Shown one piece after another: positions 50,773 to 52,937 of a DNA stretch of 52,937 nt (position 1 is its first letter; each line of letters starts with the position of its first letter). Made by a program: the position numbers and the translations under genes. The stretch lies in the NCBI GenBank assembly GCA_003151415.1, contig PLXK01000268.1, positions 1 to 52,937 on the forward strand, given 5' to 3'. The stretch comes from Bacteroidota bacterium (GTDB lineage Bacteria; Bacteroidota; Bacteroidia; Palsa-965). The notes beneath the pieces are model-generated. The model was not told the DNA's origin, ran no database searches, and saw only the letters and a program-made list of their open reading frames with translations.

Positions 50773-52044
50773 ATGATAAAGGCAAATAACCCTGATTTAA
50801 AATCCTGGATTGAGGTAGACAAAAACAGCGATTTCCCGATACAGAATCTTCCTTTCGGAATATTTGTCCGTGAAGGCAAATTGCCCCGTGCCTGTGTTGC
50901 CATTGGTGATTGTGTTGTGGATCTGGCCGAATTTGCCCTGGCCGGCTACCTGAGAGATTTGAATGTCAATCTTCAGATTTTTGAAAACAGCTTTCTCAAC
51001 CCGGTTATTGGCATGGGCAAGGAAAAATGCAGACTGCTCAGACAACTGGTGTCGGATATACTGCATGCCGAAAACCCCGAACTGCGCGACCGGCAGGATA
51101 TGCGCAAAAAGATCATCCACAAAATGAGCGATGTCAAAATGCTCATCCCTGTGAGAATAGGAGATTATACCGATTTCTATTCGAGTATCGACCATGCCAC
51201 CAATGTGGGAAAGATGTTCCGCGACCCGGCCAATGCCCTTCTGCCCAACTGGAAACACCTTCCTGTAGCATACCATGGACGCTCCTCTTCGATTTGCGTT
51301 TCCGGACACAGCTTCCACCGTCCGAAAGGACAAACAAAACCTGCTGATGCAGACTTACCGATTTTCGGTCCCTGCAAATTATTGGATTTTGAATTGGAAA
51401 TGGCATTTATTATTGGAAAGCAAACACAATTGGGAGAATCAGTTTCTACAGCTGTTGCCGATGATTATATTTTTGGATTAACATTATTCAATGATTGGAG
51501 CGCTCGTGATATTCAAACATGGGAGTATGTTCCACTTGGGCCGTTCCTTGCAAAGAATTTTGCTTCCACAATTTCGCCTTGGATTGTTACTCTGGATGCC
51601 TTGGAACCATTCCGCACAGCCGGTTATACGCAAGAGCCGAAAGTATTGCCTTATCTCGAATACAAAGGAGAAAAAAATATCGATATTCATTTGGAAGTTT
51701 CTATTCAACCTGAAAAAAGCGAAGAAAATATTGTTAGCAAATCCAATTACAAGTTTATGTATTGGACAATGGAACAGCAATTGGCTCATCATACTTCAAA
51801 CGGCTGCAATATTAATATCGGTGATCTGATGGCTTCCGGTACCATCAGTGGACCAACACCCGGTTCTTTTGGTTCAATGCTTGAGCTTTCCTGGAAAGGA
51901 ACCAAACCTATTCAGCTGAAAGATGGCACTGACCGCAAATTCATTAATGATAACGATACCGTAATCATGCGTGGCTATTGTGAAAAGGAGGGCGTTCGTA
52001 TTGGATTTGGTGAAGCCTCAGGAAAGGTATTGCCAGCTTTGTAA
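50773..52044 (+). CDS. fahA: Fumarylacetoacetase
   Basis: A 423-residue enzyme that splits fumarylacetoacetate into fumarate and acetoacetate, the last step of tyrosine and homogentisate catabolism. The catalytic core shows DFYSSIDHATNVGKMF, NWKHLPVAYHGRSSSI, DFELEMAFIIGKQT, LFNDWSARDIQTWEYVPLGP and ASGTISGPTPGSFGSM, all as in eukaryote-like FAH. The frame is intact. The composition is not uniform: by count 51301-51360 has 32 G+C in 60 bases while 51361-51420 has 19 and 51661-51720 has 17, so the 3' half looks as though it came from a more AT-rich genome. Confidence 0.95.
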   Translation: MIKANNPDLKSWIEVDKNSDFPIQNLPFGIFVREGKLPRACVAIGDCVVDLAEFALAGYLRDLNVNLQIFENSFLNPVIGMGKEKCRLLRQLVSDILHAENPELRDRQDMRKKIIHKMSDVKMLIPVRIGDYTDFYSSIDHATNVGKMFRDPANALLPNWKHLPVAYHGRSSSICVSGHSFHRPKGQTKPADADLPIFGPCKLLDFELEMAFIIGKQTQLGESVSTAVADDYIFGLTLFNDWSARDIQTWEYVPLGPFLAKNFASTISPWIVTLDALEPFRTAGYTQEPKVLPYLEYKGEKNIDIHLEVSIQPEKSEENIVSKSNYKFMYWTMEQQLAHHTSNGCNINIGDLMASGTISGPTPGSFGSMLELSWKGTKPIQLKDGTDRKFINDNDTVIMRGYCEKEGVRIGFGEASGKVLPAL

Positions 52045-52140
52045 ACCCTGAATGTGTTTATTCTATAAGCTAAAAAATGTTAAACAATGTAATCTTATTA
52101 CCATTGTGACAATAATCATGCGTAACATTAGTTCATGATA

Positions 52141-52160
52141 GTAAATTCGATCGATTTTAC
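52141..52160. promoter_or_regulatory. Near-perfect palindrome upstream of porX
   Basis: GTAAATTCGATCGATTTTAC is symmetrical around TCGATCGA with only one mismatched pair. It lies 38 bases before the porX ATG, and TACATTTT at 52158-52165, a near -7 box, overlaps its right end. This layout would let a bound dimer block or recruit polymerase. Confidence 0.4.
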
Positions 52161-52198
52161 ATTTTCAAAATTTATAATAATATTAATAGATATAAGCT

Positions 52199-52937
52199 AT
52201 GGATAAGATTCACATACTTTGGGCTGATGACGAAATTGATTTATTAAAACCTCACCTTTTATTTTTAGAAGATAAAGGATATGATGTACATACCGCTAAT
52301 AGCGGTGATGAAGCTTTGGAATTAATTGAGAAAAATGATTTTGCTGTAGTATTACTCGATGAAAATATGCCCGGGCTTTCAGGTTTGGAAACCCTTAATC
52401 GCTTAAAGGCCAAACATTCTCAGCTTCCTGTGATCATGATTACGAAAAGCGAAGAAGAATTTTTGATGGAAGATGCTATTGGTTCAAAAATTTCTGATTA
52501 CCTGATAAAGCCTGTAAATCCTAAGCAAATATTGCTTTCGCTGAAAAAAACATTAGACAATAAACGTCTTATCAGCGAAAAAACTACATCCAACTATCAG
52601 CAGGAATTTCGTCAGATCGGTATGACATTAAGTGATAGATTAACATGGGACGAATGGGTAGATGTATATAAAAAATTAGTGTATTGGGAACTGGAGTTGG
52701 ATAACAGCAAGGATGAAAGCATGATGGAGATTTTAAAAATGCAGAAATCCGAAGCCGACAAATTATACTGCAAGTTCATTGAAAATAATTATGTTGGCTG
52801 GTTGAATGGCTTAAAACCCAATCCGCCTTTATTTTCACACACACTTTTTAAAAATAAGGTGGCGCCAATGCTTGATAAAAATGAAACTACCTTTTTAGTA
52901 TTGATTGATAACTTGCGTTACGATCAATGGAAAATTA
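52199..52937 (+). CDS. porX: PorX, T9SS response regulator with PglZ domain, 5' part
   Basis: The first 246 codons of a protein that continues past the window. The receiver has D10/D11, phospho-acceptor D54 in VLLDENMPGLSG, T82 and K104 in LIKPVNPKQ. A helical linker (SDRLTWDEWVDVYKKLVYWE) follows, and the final residues FLVLIDNLRYDQWK are the start of a PglZ alkaline-phosphatase-like domain. This receiver-PglZ fusion is PorX, which with the kinase PorY controls T9SS gene expression in Bacteroidota. The low GC of this gene matches the 3' half of fahA rather than the rest of the window. Confidence 0.93.
   Translation, partial: MDKIHILWADDEIDLLKPHLLFLEDKGYDVHTANSGDEALELIEKNDFAVVLLDENMPGLSGLETLNRLKAKHSQLPVIMITKSEEEFLMEDAIGSKISDYLIKPVNPKQILLSLKKTLDNKRLISEKTTSNYQQEFRQIGMTLSDRLTWDEWVDVYKKLVYWELELDNSKDESMMEILKMQKSEADKLYCKFIENNYVGWLNGLKPNPPLFSHTLFKNKVAPMLDKNETTFLVLIDNLRYDQWKI

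Noticed and set aside
1-52937. tRNA, rRNA, insertion sequences, integrases or prophage genes
   Set aside because: None was recognised on either strand when reading by eye; short or diverged RNAs could still be missed.

Overview
The window reads as a chromosomal segment of a Bacteroidota bacterium. Two secreted proteins carry C-terminal type A sorting domains of the type IX secretion system (T9SS). There is a TonB-dependent receptor, the T9SS response regulator PorX begins at the right edge, and several genes have the Bacteroidota -7 box TAnnTTTG upstream instead of a strong Shine-Dalgarno. Order and genus cannot be fixed from sequence alone; a Chitinophagales-like environmental lineage would fit. 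No rRNA, tRNA, insertion sequence, phage gene or CRISPR array was seen.

Layout. Bases 1-8.4 kb: the end of an Mla-type lipid transport operon (MlaF-like ATPase, MlaD-like MCE protein), divergent TCA genes (malate:quinone oxidoreductase and an Aquifex-type aconitase), then an NHEJ pair, Ku and a PE-LIG-POL DNA ligase D. 8.4-18.5 kb is a dense stress island: a receiver protein, PPK2, a DUF2383 protein, a hemerythrin, two DUF892 (YciE/YciF-like) ferritin-fold proteins, a DUF4142 lipoprotein, two paralogous Arg/Tyr/Ser-rich disordered proteins, a DUF6496 protein, an lmo0937-type micro-membrane protein and a DUF6799 protein. Within it a two-gene module (disordered protein, intergenic hairpin, DUF892) occurs twice. 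18.6-20.4 kb: XdhC/CoxI and a MocA-like nucleotidyltransferase (molybdenum hydroxylase maturation), followed by a frameshifted small lipoprotein gene. 20.8-25.6 kb: a MORN-repeat protein, a T9SS cargo protein and small housekeeping or hypothetical genes.

25.8-34.8 kb is the most unusual part: a tight six-gene, same-strand cluster. In order it encodes a membrane-spanning STAND NTPase with coiled coil and WD40-like repeats, an outer-membrane beta-barrel with an N-terminal helical repeat, two paralogous Ig+kelch lipoproteins, a TIR-like/flavodoxin-like protein and a SpoIIE/PP2C phosphatase with a coiled-coil N-terminus. The first three genes overlap start-on-stop. Domain content and predicted location suggest an envelope-spanning signalling or surveillance system; this is inference.

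34.8-50.4 kb: an intergenic palindromic element, a TonB-dependent receptor, a T9SS cargo protein, a collagen-motif lipoprotein, a 20-unit 21-bp tandem repeat array, a histidine kinase/receiver pair, GlyA, an ECF sigma factor with a candidate membrane anti-sigma partner, a secreted TonB_C protein, and a second kinase/receiver pair. 50.8-52.9 kb: fumarylacetoacetase and the start of porX. GC content drops abruptly inside the fumarylacetoacetase gene near 51360, so the right end may come from recombination or from a chimeric assembly join.
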